Positions 10,702 to 19,454 of a stretch of DNA of 64,000 nt are shown piece after piece. A program made the position numbers and the translations under genes. Each line of letters begins with the position of its first letter. Position 1 is the first letter of the stretch. Origin of the DNA: Kordiimonas sp. SCSIO 12610. Its GTDB lineage: Bacteria > Pseudomonadota > Alphaproteobacteria > Sphingomonadales > Kordiimonadaceae. The stretch is from the NCBI RefSeq assembly GCF_024398015.1, contig NZ_CP073747.1, positions 382,501 through 446,500 of the forward strand, given 5' to 3'. The notes under the pieces are model-generated. The model saw only the letters and a list, made by a program, of their open reading frames with translations, searched no databases and was not told where the DNA came from.

Positions 10702-12273
10702 ATGGCTCATGACAAAGAGAATGACCTGTCTGAAGGTGAGGAGGGTATGAAAACCTCTTCACAGGGCAACTCGTCAGCGGATCAAAGCAAAGCTTCTAAA
10801 TTCAGCGATTTAAATTCCGCACGTGCACGCAGGGATATGATGGTTAGCCAGGGGAAAAAGGGCCTGATTGCCATTTCTATACTTGTGGTGTTGGGGGGCG
10901 CAGCCTTTGTTTTGTTTACAACTTTAAATTCATCATCTCAAACAAACAGTGATCAGGTCGATAGCGTTACGGCGCCACCAGCAGAGGTGCCGGAAATAAA
11001 TTGTGAAACGGCCCAAATTCCAGCAGGAAGTAGTGATCACCCCTGCTTGTATAAGGATGAGTTTCAGGAAAAATATCGAACATTTTCAACTGAGCTATTA
11101 CCGGAGTTGGAAGGCGCTGGGGCCGCAGACTTTGTCAAAGTGGCGCTTGCCGATATTCAACAGCTGGAAACAAACGCTATTCAGGCCTTTGATAGATCGA
11201 ATTTTAAAATCGCTGTCACGTCGATTGATGCGGCAATCAAGGCAGGTGAGCAATTAAAGAATGATATTGCGGAAAACTTTCGATCGTCTTTTCAAGAAGC
11301 CTTCGCCGCTTTTAAAAATAATAATTTTGAGACAGCAAACGGTGCAATCGAGCGCGCGGTTAGATTAAGACCACAGGATACTGAGGCAGCGTTGCTAAAA
11401 CGCCGAATTACAGTATTGCCGCAGGTTCTTGCATTATACCGTAAGGTTTCTGAAGCAGAAGTTCAAAACCAGCTTCTAGACCAATATAACTATATGGAGC
11501 AAATCTTATCGCTGGATCCGGAATGGCAGGATATAGCAGCTCAAATTACCGAGCTCGGTGAGCGAATAAAGGAAATCCGATATAGTGATCTTCTTAAGCA
11601 AGCAGGTGAGTTGATTGATAGTGATATGCTTGCGCAGGCGAAGGATGTTGTCAGTCAGGCTAATCGCATATTTGCGGGCAGGCAGGATACTGTCGCCCTG
11701 TCGCGTCAAATCAATGAAATTGAGAAAAAACGCCGAATAGCGACCTTGCTAACTGAGGCAAAGGTAGCCGAAAATAATGATAACTGGCCGGCTGCACTCG
11801 AAAAATATCAACGGGTGTTAGGCGAAGAGGCGGCCAATCAGCAAGCTGAAAATGGCCTTGAGAAGGCTAACCTGATTATCAATGCCAATAACCGGGCTGT
11901 CGACCTTTTGAACCAGCAAAATCGCATGCAGGATGAACGCATTCATCAAAGAATTATCGAGTTCGCGGAACAGGTCAAACCCCTAACAAGCGAGAGCCGT
12001 ATTTTGTCCGATACGATCAGGACACTTGAAGAAACGTTGGCTTTATGGCGCCAAAACCGCACCATAAAGGTTTTTTCTGACGGCAAATCGATCGTCAAGG
12101 TGCGCAGGGTTGGAAATGTTGGCGCACATAAAACAAGGGAAATACAGTTAAAACCCGGAAACTATGAGTTTGAATGTACGCGTAAGGGATACCGTTCCAA
12201 TATTGTTAAGCACTTCATTCCGCCAACAGGGGAAGTAAAATCGGTTACCGTTGTGTGCGATGTGCCGATCTAA
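10702..12273 (+). CDS. Membrane-anchored TPR-like protein with PEGA-like C-terminus
   Basis: 523 residues from ATG 10702, which has ggatagag upstream; a TTG at 10696 is less likely. It has a cytoplasmic, charged N-terminus and one TM helix at about 54-75 (LIAISILVVLGGAAFVLFTT). A long alpha-helical periplasmic region (about 115-440) follows, with TPR-like spacing (for example FKNNNFETANGAIERAVRLR and NNDNWPAALEKYQRVLGEEA). The C-terminal beta domain (about 450-523, RTIKVFSDGKSIVKVRRVGN, LKPGNYEFECTRKGYRS) resembles a PEGA domain. This fits a scaffold in the periplasm. It lies 28 bp upstream of the PEGA-SUMF gene, and the two probably interact. Confidence 0.75.
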   Translation: MAHDKENDLSEGEEGMKTSSQGNSSADQSKASKFSDLNSARARRDMMVSQGKKGLIAISILVVLGGAAFVLFTTLNSSSQTNSDQVDSVTAPPAEVPEINCETAQIPAGSSDHPCLYKDEFQEKYRTFSTELLPELEGAGAADFVKVALADIQQLETNAIQAFDRSNFKIAVTSIDAAIKAGEQLKNDIAENFRSSFQEAFAAFKNNNFETANGAIERAVRLRPQDTEAALLKRRITVLPQVLALYRKVSEAEVQNQLLDQYNYMEQILSLDPEWQDIAAQITELGERIKEIRYSDLLKQAGELIDSDMLAQAKDVVSQANRIFAGRQDTVALSRQINEIEKKRRIATLLTEAKVAENNDNWPAALEKYQRVLGEEAANQQAENGLEKANLIINANNRAVDLLNQQNRMQDERIHQRIIEFAEQVKPLTSESRILSDTIRTLEETLALWRQNRTIKVFSDGKSIVKVRRVGNVGAHKTREIQLKPGNYEFECTRKGYRSNIVKHFIPPTGEVKSVTVVCDVPI

Positions 12274-12300
12274 ATTTGCAGATAAAAAACGAAAATACGT

Positions 12301-14412
12301 ATGTCAAAAAAGCCAAAATCTTTAAAAGATTTGAAAAAATCAAATCAGCAGCCGCAAGAACCCGCTCAGGGCGACAAGCGAGCTAAGCAAAATATACATG
12401 CAGCTATTGGTGACGCCAAAGGTAATCAAGTTAAGGCCTTGGCTATCGGTGGTATTGCAGTTGTTATGCTGCTTTCGATTTTGGCAGTTTTCTATGTTTT
12501 CTCTAAAGGGCTGGCTGTTCAAATTAAACCTGATGACGCGGTGCCCAGTGGTTATGTGACGCTTGAGTCCGGTTTGGGATGGGTTTCTGATGACGGTGAA
12601 GTGTTTGCTTTTGGGTCAAACTACCAGATTGGCGTTCATGCAGATGATTTTATTAGTCAAACAATCGATATTTCCTCTGAACAGAGTTCAAGCTTTATCG
12701 AAGTCACCCTTGAGCCAAAGCCTGCTATTATTGAGTTAACAACGGAACCAGCACAGGATGGTACCAAATGGGCTATTGATGGAAAGCAGGTCTCAACGCT
12801 ATCAATGTTATCGACTGAATTGGCACCTGGTAACTATCAACTTCTTGTCGATCACCCTTATTTTGAACCAACCACGCAGGCCCTTAGTTTAAAACGCGCT
12901 GAAAATTTTGAACGTGTTATCCCACTTAGCAAAGTGCAGGGGCAGGTCTCAATTCAGGCCTCACCTTCGGGAGCGGCTGCTATTCTTGATGGTGTGACGC
13001 CCGTTGTTTTACCTTATGCAGGATTATTGGAGGGCGGTCAGCACACCATTCAAGTGACAGCGGCTGGATATGTGCCCATCACTGATCAGATCGAAATTAT
13101 AAATACCCAAAGGCGTGTTGAGCGAAACTATCGTTTGCAACCCTTGCAGTCGGGTATTCGGGTAACGGTTCAACCCCAGTCTGCTCGCATTACGCTGGAT
13201 GGTCGGTCTGTGAACAACGCCGCGGTTACAACCGTCAATGCCAATCAAAACTACCGTATTGAAGTGTCCCGCAGTGGGTATGTTTCTGAACAACGATCCG
13301 TCAGGGTGTCCCCAGGCGCCACTGAGGAGGTAGCTATTTCGCTAAGGCCTGCTTTTGGGGCTGTGACTTTCAATGCAGAACCGCGAGGCACGGATGTTTA
13401 TATCAATGGCCAAAACAAGGGGCAAAGCCCATTAACACTTGATCTTCAAGTGCTCCCGACAAAGGTTGAATTCAAGCGCACTGGATACCGTAGCATTACA
13501 GAAAACATCACCCCTGTATTAAATAAACCAATCGATGTTAACGTGCGTTTGCGAACAGAATTAGATGCTCGGCTTCGTGAATTACCCCGTGTTATGACAG
13601 ATAGCACGGGTATTGAACTCGTTAGATTTACCCCGGATCAACAGGCATTTTTCATCGGCGCTCAGCGCGGCGACCCTGGACAACTGGCAAATGAAATTTA
13701 CCGTCAAATGCAACTGACCAAGCATTTTTATGCAGGTAAATACGAAGTGACTGTTGGCCAATTTAAGAAATTTTCCCCATCCTATAGTGGCGCGGGATCG
13801 AATAATATGCCGGCGACGAATGTGTCATGGATTGAAGCCGCTCAGTTTTGCAATTGGTTAAGCGAGCAAGAGCGTTTGACACCATTTTATACGATCCGGT
13901 CGGGGCAGGTTGTTGGCTATGATCCATATGCGGATGGATATCGTTTACCGACCGAAACCGAATGGGAATGGTTGGCACGGAAAGCGCGCAGGCAGCAAAA
14001 AACCAGCTTCACATGGGGAACTAGAACAACAATAACAAAAGCCTCAGGTAATCTTGCTGACGAATCCGCAAAGGGCTCTGCCCCTAAATACATCCCCAAT
14101 TATACCGATGGATATGCGGCGTTGGCGCCCGTAGGAAGTTTTCCTGCGGAGGCGTCTGGTCTTCATGATATGTCTGGTAACGTTCGGGAGTGGGTTAATG
14201 ATCGATATGCGCTAAACGTTCCTCCGAAAGGGAGTGTTGCGGTTAACCATTTTGGTCCACCGGCTGGTGACGGGCATGTGGTGAAGGGGTCTAGCTACAA
14301 AAGCGCGAACCTAACGAATTTACGTGCAGCCAGCCGCCAGAAGGAGGGCGTGAGCGCGGATGATATTGGTTTTCGGGTGGTCAGATACGTTTACGGCGCC
14401 GAAGACAAGTGA
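12301..14412 (+). CDS. Membrane-anchored PEGA-repeat / SUMF (FGE-sulfatase) fusion protein
   Basis: 703 residues: a Lys-rich cytoplasmic N-terminus, TM helix at about 45-69, then four PEGA-like beta repeats (about 140-205, 215-280, 285-350, 352-420; for example AEPRGTDVYINGQNKGQSPL). The C-terminal formylglycine-generating-enzyme-like domain (about 430-695) shows VTVGQFKKF, NVSWIEAAQFCNWLSEQ, YRLPTETEWEWLAR, GLHDMSGNVREWVND and DDIGFRVVR. In true FGEs the strand near VVKGSSY carries two catalytic cysteines; here it reads VVKGSSYKSANLTNLRAAS (about 660-678) with none, so sulfatase activation is unlikely. A ligand- or peptidoglycan-binding role in the periplasm is inferred. Central gene of the cluster. 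Confidence 0.85.
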   Translation: MSKKPKSLKDLKKSNQQPQEPAQGDKRAKQNIHAAIGDAKGNQVKALAIGGIAVVMLLSILAVFYVFSKGLAVQIKPDDAVPSGYVTLESGLGWVSDDGEVFAFGSNYQIGVHADDFISQTIDISSEQSSSFIEVTLEPKPAIIELTTEPAQDGTKWAIDGKQVSTLSMLSTELAPGNYQLLVDHPYFEPTTQALSLKRAENFERVIPLSKVQGQVSIQASPSGAAAILDGVTPVVLPYAGLLEGGQHTIQVTAAGYVPITDQIEIINTQRRVERNYRLQPLQSGIRVTVQPQSARITLDGRSVNNAAVTTVNANQNYRIEVSRSGYVSEQRSVRVSPGATEEVAISLRPAFGAVTFNAEPRGTDVYINGQNKGQSPLTLDLQVLPTKVEFKRTGYRSITENITPVLNKPIDVNVRLRTELDARLRELPRVMTDSTGIELVRFTPDQQAFFIGAQRGDPGQLANEIYRQMQLTKHFYAGKYEVTVGQFKKFSPSYSGAGSNNMPATNVSWIEAAQFCNWLSEQERLTPFYTIRSGQVVGYDPYADGYRLPTETEWEWLARKARRQQKTSFTWGTRTTITKASGNLADESAKGSAPKYIPNYTDGYAALAPVGSFPAEASGLHDMSGNVREWVNDRYALNVPPKGSVAVNHFGPPAGDGHVVKGSSYKSANLTNLRAASRQKEGVSADDIGFRVVRYVYGAEDK

Positions 14413-14423
14413 AGGTACAAATT

Positions 14424-14669
14424 ATGAAGGCAAATCACCATAAAGATCAAGTTATGCAACCCGGCCAATCTGGACTGGATATTGTGCCGGATATTGAGGC
14501 TTTGGCGCTAGAGGACCAACCCGCAAAGGAACGATGGCTGCGTAAAGTCTTGATCGGGTTTGGTGTTATGATTTTGGCATATGTATATTCCAGCAGCCTT
14601 CTTGCGCAGCAAGCTTCACAACAACGGATTTCGGTAAGCCAGGCTGTTAATTTTCCTAACGATATTTGA
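14424..14669 (+). CDS. Small single-TM protein of envelope cluster
   Basis: 81 residues from ATG 14424, with aagg 7 nt upstream; a GTG at 14409 overlapping the previous stop is an alternative. Cytoplasmic acidic N-terminus (VPDIEALALEDQ) and one TM helix at about 42-60 (VLIGFGVMILAYVYSSSLL), then a short periplasmic tail. No family recognised. Its place directly before the MotA/TolQ-like gene suggests a small subunit or assembly factor of the channel. Confidence 0.7.
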   Translation: MKANHHKDQVMQPGQSGLDIVPDIEALALEDQPAKERWLRKVLIGFGVMILAYVYSSSLLAQQASQQRISVSQAVNFPNDI

Positions 14670-14701
14670 TCAATGATCGGTGCTAAAACAGGAACAGAAT
14701 T

Positions 14702-15463
14702 ATGAAAAATTCCCTTATATCCTTCGCTGTCTTTTTTGGGATCGCCGTTGTTGTGCACCTGATTTATATTGGTGTCATTATCCCGCAAGCTGAGCAGGCA
14801 ACGGTGGCTGCCATTCAAAGCGGTCAGTCAGTTTCCAGAAGTTTATGGGTGATTTTGCAGGACGGAGAACAGGAAGTTTGTTTCATCTTGATGTTCTACG
14901 GCATGTATTTGCTCGGTCTTGGTATGTTTCGCCTCTGGTCAGATAATTACCTCTTTGATGTTGATCTTTTGGAAGAGGCTGATGCAGAAAACCACAGTCT
15001 TAGTGAAATCCTCAAAGACCTTAGTGACCTTGATGAAAAAATCAAATCAACACCGCTCGTGCAAACCTTATCCGCTAGTCTTCGGCGTTATCTGATCACA
15101 AACAATGTGCAGAACGCATCCGATGCGGTGACCACAAGTGTAGATGCACTCGCGGTTCGTATTGAGGCTGGTAATTCCATGATCAGGTATTTGATTTGGG
15201 CTATTCCTTCCATTGGCTTCATTGGGACTGTTCGCGGTATTGGTGTCGCACTAGCGAAAGCTGACGAGGCCTTGGCGGGTGACATCGTTGGTATGACTGG
15301 TGCGTTAGGCGTCGCGTTCAATTCTACGTTGGTAGCGCTCTTTATCAGTATTATCCTGATGTTCTTGTTGCATGCGCTTCAGAAAATGCAGGATGAGTTA
15401 TTGGTGAAAACCCAAACTTACTGCGAAAAAACATTATTAGAGCGGATTAGTAAAACCTCGTAG
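14702..15463 (+). CDS. MotA/TolQ/ExbB-family proton channel subunit
   Basis: 253 residues. TM helices at about 5-27, 58-78, 158-182 and 197-224. The last two carry the family signature: IPSIGFIGTVRGIGVALAKA, then GALGVAFNSTLVALFISIIL, with the small and polar residues (T, S) that line the ion path in TolQ/ExbB. A charged cytoplasmic loop lies between helices 2 and 3. In this family five channel subunits surround two helices of an ExbD/TolR/MotB partner that carries a TM aspartate. No ExbD or TolR is encoded here; the next two genes encode vWA proteins with a TM aspartate (SFLDI-type), which may be the partner. RBS aggaaca upstream of the ATG. Confidence 0.9.
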   Translation: MKNSLISFAVFFGIAVVVHLIYIGVIIPQAEQATVAAIQSGQSVSRSLWVILQDGEQEVCFILMFYGMYLLGLGMFRLWSDNYLFDVDLLEEADAENHSLSEILKDLSDLDEKIKSTPLVQTLSASLRRYLITNNVQNASDAVTTSVDALAVRIEAGNSMIRYLIWAIPSIGFIGTVRGIGVALAKADEALAGDIVGMTGALGVAFNSTLVALFISIILMFLLHALQKMQDELLVKTQTYCEKTLLERISKTS

Positions 15464-15496
15464 ATAACGACAGGCCTTTCTTCGGAGCATTAACGC

Positions 15497-16540
15497 GTGG
15501 CAGCCAAACGAAAAACTGAAAGCTCAACCCTTGCCTTTCTGGATATTATCTCCTGTGGGCTTGGGGCCGTTATTCTGATTTTTCTCATCATTAAACATAA
15601 TGTTGATATTGGGTCTGAGCAAACGGACGATCTTAAGTCACAGTTGGCAGCTTTAGAGGAAGAAGCACAGAAACTCTCGGATGAAACTGAAAAACTGCGA
15701 CGACAAAATGCAGATACAGAACAGGCAGGCAAGTCATTAGAAGATCAGTTGGTCGAATCTGATGGCAAGCTTGCTGCCCTCAGACAGCAAAACACATCAC
15801 AGGAAAAACAGAATAAGCTAACTGAAGGTGAGCTGGAAAAGATTGAGGTTGAAGCACCGGTTGATCAGGTGGAACTAAAGGGCGCGGGGCAGGCAAACTA
15901 TATCGTTGGAATGAAGGTAGAGGGTGAACGAATTGCCATCATTCTTGACCATAGCACATCGATGACCCATCCAACGCTTGAGCGGGCGGTGCTTGCAAAG
16001 TTTGATAGCCCAACTCAGCGGCAACGTGCGCCCAAATGGCAACGCACTGTACGTGTTGCAAAATGGCTTTTGGCGCGTGTGCCCGTGCAGTCACAATATG
16101 CTGTGATTGGTTTCAATAATTCTGCGGGCTTGTTGTCTCCTCAAAAAACATGGCTTCCCGCGTCGAATACCGCGGACCTTGCCGTAACAATTCGCAACAT
16201 TGCAGCCCTTTCACCGTCTGGTGGGACAAACCTGGAAGAAGGGATAAAGGCGGCGTTGAATATGTCGCCAGCGCCCACTAGCATCTATATTGTAACCGAT
16301 GGCTTACCAACGAATGGAAGCGTTTCCTGTGCGAAGAAGGCATCGGTTACACCTGCATGCAGGCGTTCACTAATGGGCGCTGCCAGCAAGTTATTAGCGA
16401 GCAGTTTTCCCCGCGGGAACGTACCTATTAATACAATCCTGCTACCCATGACAGGTGACCCTGATGCGCCTTCATTGTTTTGGGCATGGGCCAACTCTTC
16501 AAAGGGCATAGTCCTGTCACCTTCAAAGGCATGGCCATGA
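15497..16540 (+). CDS. Membrane-anchored vWA-domain protein 1 (putative stator-like partner)
   Basis: 347 residues from GTG 15497, with ggag upstream. A short basic N-terminus is followed by one TM helix at about 12-32, LAFLDIISCGLGAVILIFLI. Asp16 sits at its start, in the place of the proton-carrying Asp of ExbD/TolR/MotB. A coiled coil (about 43-115) follows, then a vWA domain (about 135-345) with a complete MIDAS: DHSTS (151-155), GGTN and TDG. It therefore probably binds a metal ion and a partner in the periplasm. It overlaps the next gene by 4 bp (ATGA), which encodes a homologue of the same design. Confidence 0.85.
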   Translation: MAAKRKTESSTLAFLDIISCGLGAVILIFLIIKHNVDIGSEQTDDLKSQLAALEEEAQKLSDETEKLRRQNADTEQAGKSLEDQLVESDGKLAALRQQNTSQEKQNKLTEGELEKIEVEAPVDQVELKGAGQANYIVGMKVEGERIAIILDHSTSMTHPTLERAVLAKFDSPTQRQRAPKWQRTVRVAKWLLARVPVQSQYAVIGFNNSAGLLSPQKTWLPASNTADLAVTIRNIAALSPSGGTNLEEGIKAALNMSPAPTSIYIVTDGLPTNGSVSCAKKASVTPACRRSLMGAASKLLASSFPRGNVPINTILLPMTGDPDAPSLFWAWANSSKGIVLSPSKAWP

Positions 16541-17499
16541 GACGTAGAGACCGAGAAACAGATATTTTTAGCCTGTCTTTTCTGGATATTGTTTCCTGTG
16601 CGTTTGGTGCAGTTGTACTTTTGTTGATTATTTCGAGGCCAGAAATGGCACCAGAGGGTGCGGCGAGCGAAAGTAAGGACTTACTCCGTGAGCTTTTCCG
16701 CTCAGAAGCTGAAAACGCGGCGCTTGCCGATTTAAGTGAGCAGGAGAAATTAAATCTGGAAGGTCTTAAGAATAGAAACCGCGCGCTCGCGGATCAATTG
16801 GAAGATGTTAAGGACCTGACCAGAACGGAAGAATTCAGGTCTGCTGAACTCGCCAAAAGCCGTGCTGCTATTGAGGCAAGAAAAACAGAACTAGAAAAAC
16901 TCGCGCAGGTGCAGGAAACAACACCGGACCCGGAGCCAACGGAAGAGGTTGGCGGTATACCAGTTGACAGTGACTATGTGATCTTTGTGATTGATACATC
17001 TGGTAGTATGCGTGACAAATGGCAATTTGTGAAAAGCGTGATAGACCGCGTTCTGACGATGCATCCTAAAGTGAAAGGGTTTCAAATCATCAATGATAAT
17101 GGATTTTATCTGAAAGATCGCGGCAAATGGATACCGGATACGCCGAGCCAGCGGCAACTGGCCCTAAGGCAGACCAATCGGTGGTCCCCAAATTCCAATA
17201 GTAATCCTTACCAAGGAATTGCTGAGGCGTTAAACGCCTATGGTAACCGGTCTGGTAAGCTGGCGATTTACGTATTTGGCGATGACTTTTCCAGTCGGCG
17301 TTATGACAATACGGTCGCTGCTATCGCACAGTTAAACAGTTCAGGGTCAGGTCAAAAAAAGGCCCGTATTCACGGCATTGGTTTTGCAGGTAATTCCCGA
17401 AACTATCGAGGACTGGATAGCGGCGCCTACACATTCTCTGTTCTTATGAGTGCGGTTGCCCGCGAAAACAATGGTGCATACCTTAGTCTTTCCCGCTAA
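16537..17499 (+). CDS. Membrane-anchored vWA-domain protein 2 (putative stator-like partner)
   Basis: 320 residues from ATG 16537, with aaagg 7 nt upstream, overlapping the previous stop. Same design as the preceding gene: basic N-terminus, TM helix LSFLDIVSCAFGAVVLLLII (about 13-32) with Asp17, coiled coil (about 48-125), then a vWA domain. MIDAS motif DTSGS (153-157) is present. The threonine motif is replaced by SNPYQGIAEAL and the third motif reads FGDD, so metal binding may be weaker. The TM sequence matches that of protein 1 closely, so the pair arose by duplication or forms a heterodimer. Last gene of the cluster; it ends 20 bp from the convergent hmuV. Confidence 0.83.
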   Translation: MRRRDRETDIFSLSFLDIVSCAFGAVVLLLIISRPEMAPEGAASESKDLLRELFRSEAENAALADLSEQEKLNLEGLKNRNRALADQLEDVKDLTRTEEFRSAELAKSRAAIEARKTELEKLAQVQETTPDPEPTEEVGGIPVDSDYVIFVIDTSGSMRDKWQFVKSVIDRVLTMHPKVKGFQIINDNGFYLKDRGKWIPDTPSQRQLALRQTNRWSPNSNSNPYQGIAEALNAYGNRSGKLAIYVFGDDFSSRRYDNTVAAIAQLNSSGSGQKKARIHGIGFAGNSRNYRGLDSGAYTFSVLMSAVARENNGAYLSLSR

Positions 17500-17518
17500 G
17501 AGGCGGTAAATGCATTAG

Positions 17519-18307
17519 TCAATGTATGACCATCACGGGTTGGGTTTTGTTTCCAATTTTCTGGATGGCGAATGGAACTTGCCATACATTGCTTAAAATA
17601 TCCGCGGTCATAACCGTCTCAGGCGATCCTGCTTGGACGCATTCACCAGCATTCATAATGTGAATTTTATCTGCAAACATTGCTGCCATAGCCATATCAT
17701 GCAAAACACACATAACCCCATAGCCACGATCAGCATATGATCGAAGTAAAGTCAGGATGTTAACTTGATGCTTGGGATCAAGCGCACTGATCGGCTCATC
17801 GAGTAAAAGAAATTTCGGGCTCGAAAGGCAATGATCATCGCTCCATACCTGCGCAAGAACCCGTGCCAGGTTAACGCGTTGTCGCTCCCCACCTGATAAG
17901 GTCGAAATATCCTGATTGGCTAACCTTCGTGTATCCGTTTCCCCCATAACGGATTGAGCGATGCGAAGTGCGGTTTTGTTTTCTGGGGCTTCTTCGTGCG
18001 GAATACGGCCCATCAAAACAATATCGAGCGCTGTAAACGCAAAGTTGGAATGACTAAGCTGTGGAAGCACCGCGCGTTTTCTTGCCAAGCGTAATGGGTT
18101 GGTATCTTTTAACTGTGTTTGATCAAAATAAACCTTGCCCGCGGTGGGGGGTAAGTCACCTGCTAATAATGCCAGTGCCGTCGATTTACCTGCGCCGTTA
18201 GGACCAATAATTACCGAAAGCTCACCCGGCTGAACCGATAGGCACAGGTTTTTCACCAATTGTTGGCTATTAACGGTGAAATCAACATTTTCCAGTCGCA
18301 TAGTCAT
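17519..18307 (-). CDS. hmuV: Heme ABC transporter ATP-binding protein HmuV
   Basis: About 262 residues from ATG 18307; an ATG at 18343 that overlaps hmuU and has a distant ggagg is an alternative. Walker A GPNGAGKST, signature LSGGERQRVNLARVLAQ, Walker B FLLLDEPISALD and the H-loop in MCVLHDMAM are intact. It energises import of heme from the periplasm through HmuU. It ends the operon hmuR-hemP-hmuS-hmuT-hmuU-hmuV and follows hmuU directly. Confidence 0.93.
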   Translation of the reverse strand: MTMRLENVDFTVNSQQLVKNLCLSVQPGELSVIIGPNGAGKSTALALLAGDLPPTAGKVYFDQTQLKDTNPLRLARKRAVLPQLSHSNFAFTALDIVLMGRIPHEEAPENKTALRIAQSVMGETDTRRLANQDISTLSGGERQRVNLARVLAQVWSDDHCLSSPKFLLLDEPISALDPKHQVNILTLLRSYADRGYGVMCVLHDMAMAAMFADKIHIMNAGECVQAGSPETVMTADILSNVWQVPFAIQKIGNKTQPVMVIH

Positions 18308-18309
18308 AG

Positions 18310-19443
18310 TTAAGCCTGTGATTTCTTTTTGATCAGTTGCCATAGAAAAAATGGGCCTCCGACCGCGCTGGTAACAAGACCTACAGGAAGTTCGCTAGGG
18401 GCTATGATGTTTCTGGCGATCAGGTCAGCGAGAAGCAATACTATTGCGCCCATCAGAGCGGACCCCGTAATGACAGTTCGGTTGTCGGGCCCCGAGATTT
18501 GGCGCACAAGATGTGGGACGATCAACCCAATAAAACTAATAATTCCTGCAATTGATACAGCGGCTCCAACAATGAGAGCGGACAGTAAAACGGCTTTTCT
18601 AGTCATCAACTCGACGTTGATACCCAGATGCCGTGCTTCATTTGCGCCAAGCAGGTAAGCATTAAGAGGAACGGCGAGGGCAACAAGCCCAATCGCACCT
18701 AACCCAACAAGCAATCCTACGGGTAGTAGGCTTTCCCATCCGATGCTGCCTAAACCACCCATCATCCAGAAGGTCAAAAGCCTGAGCTGGGTATCATCAC
18801 TTAGAAACTGAAGTACGCCTATGCCTGCGACTGCTATTGCATTTAAGGCAACGCCTATTAGGAGCATAGTGGCTGCTTTATCACCTCTGATGCGCCCGCT
18901 GATTAAATATACAATGATGGTTGCCACAAGACCGCCGATAAAGGCGGCAACAGGTAGAAGATAAGCGGTTTTATTCTCCCCGAACACTAGAAGCTGGCCT
19001 GAAAACAATACGATGACGGATATAGCGGCAAGGGCTGCACCCGATGAAACCCCGATCAAGCCAGGTTCAGCGAGTGGATTTCTAAATAGTGATTGTAGGG
19101 TAGCACCACTTATTCCGAGTGCACCCCCGACAAAGATTGCAGCAAAGATACGCGGTAACCGAATGGAGACGAGTATGCTGCGCTCATGGTCTGCATAAAA
19201 GTCCGCAAGGATATTGCCGGGTAAAACTGTATCTACGAGGATCGCGATCACCGACGATGCCGGGATATGAAAGGCGCCTAACAACATACTGGAAAAGGCA
19301 ACCATGATTAAAACCGCAGCGAGGATGAAAATAAGGGGGCGATGTTTTCTAAGGTCAGCCATAGTCATTGACCTGAGCTGTAATCGCCCCCTCTCCCCGA
19401 TCTGAAGGTTGCAGTCTTTGTATGTAGCCGCTTCGTTTGACAT
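18310..19443 (-). CDS. hmuU: Heme ABC transporter permease HmuU (FecCD family)
   Basis: 377 residues, about ten TM helices, BtuC/FecCD family. Characteristic segments: RLPRIFAAIFVGGALGISGA, FRNPLAEPGLIGVSSGAALA, GIISFIGLIVPHLVRQI and ELPVGLVTSAVGGPFFLWQL. It forms the inner-membrane channel for heme. The ATG at 19443 has taggg about 7 nt upstream; the first 25-28 residues are hydrophilic and an internal ATG is possible. It is 11 bp after hmuT. Confidence 0.93.
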   Translation of the reverse strand: MSNEAATYKDCNLQIGERGRLQLRSMTMADLRKHRPLIFILAAVLIMVAFSSMLLGAFHIPASSVIAILVDTVLPGNILADFYADHERSILVSIRLPRIFAAIFVGGALGISGATLQSLFRNPLAEPGLIGVSSGAALAAISVIVLFSGQLLVFGENKTAYLLPVAAFIGGLVATIIVYLISGRIRGDKAATMLLIGVALNAIAVAGIGVLQFLSDDTQLRLLTFWMMGGLGSIGWESLLPVGLLVGLGAIGLVALAVPLNAYLLGANEARHLGINVELMTRKAVLLSALIVGAAVSIAGIISFIGLIVPHLVRQISGPDNRTVITGSALMGAIVLLLADLIARNIIAPSELPVGLVTSAVGGPFFLWQLIKKKSQA

Positions 19444-19454
19444 AAATGACCCTA

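Noticed and set aside
12301-14412. Active formylglycine-generating enzyme
   Set aside because: Both catalytic cysteines are missing and no sulfatase gene is in the window.
14702-15463. ExbB for the neighbouring heme receptor
   Set aside because: It is on the opposite strand in a different operon, and no TonB or ExbD accompanies it.
14702-17499. Possible Zorya-type defence module (MotA-like ZorA with partner)
   Set aside because: The partners are vWA proteins, not an OmpA-like ZorB, and no ZorC/D/E helicase or nuclease is present.
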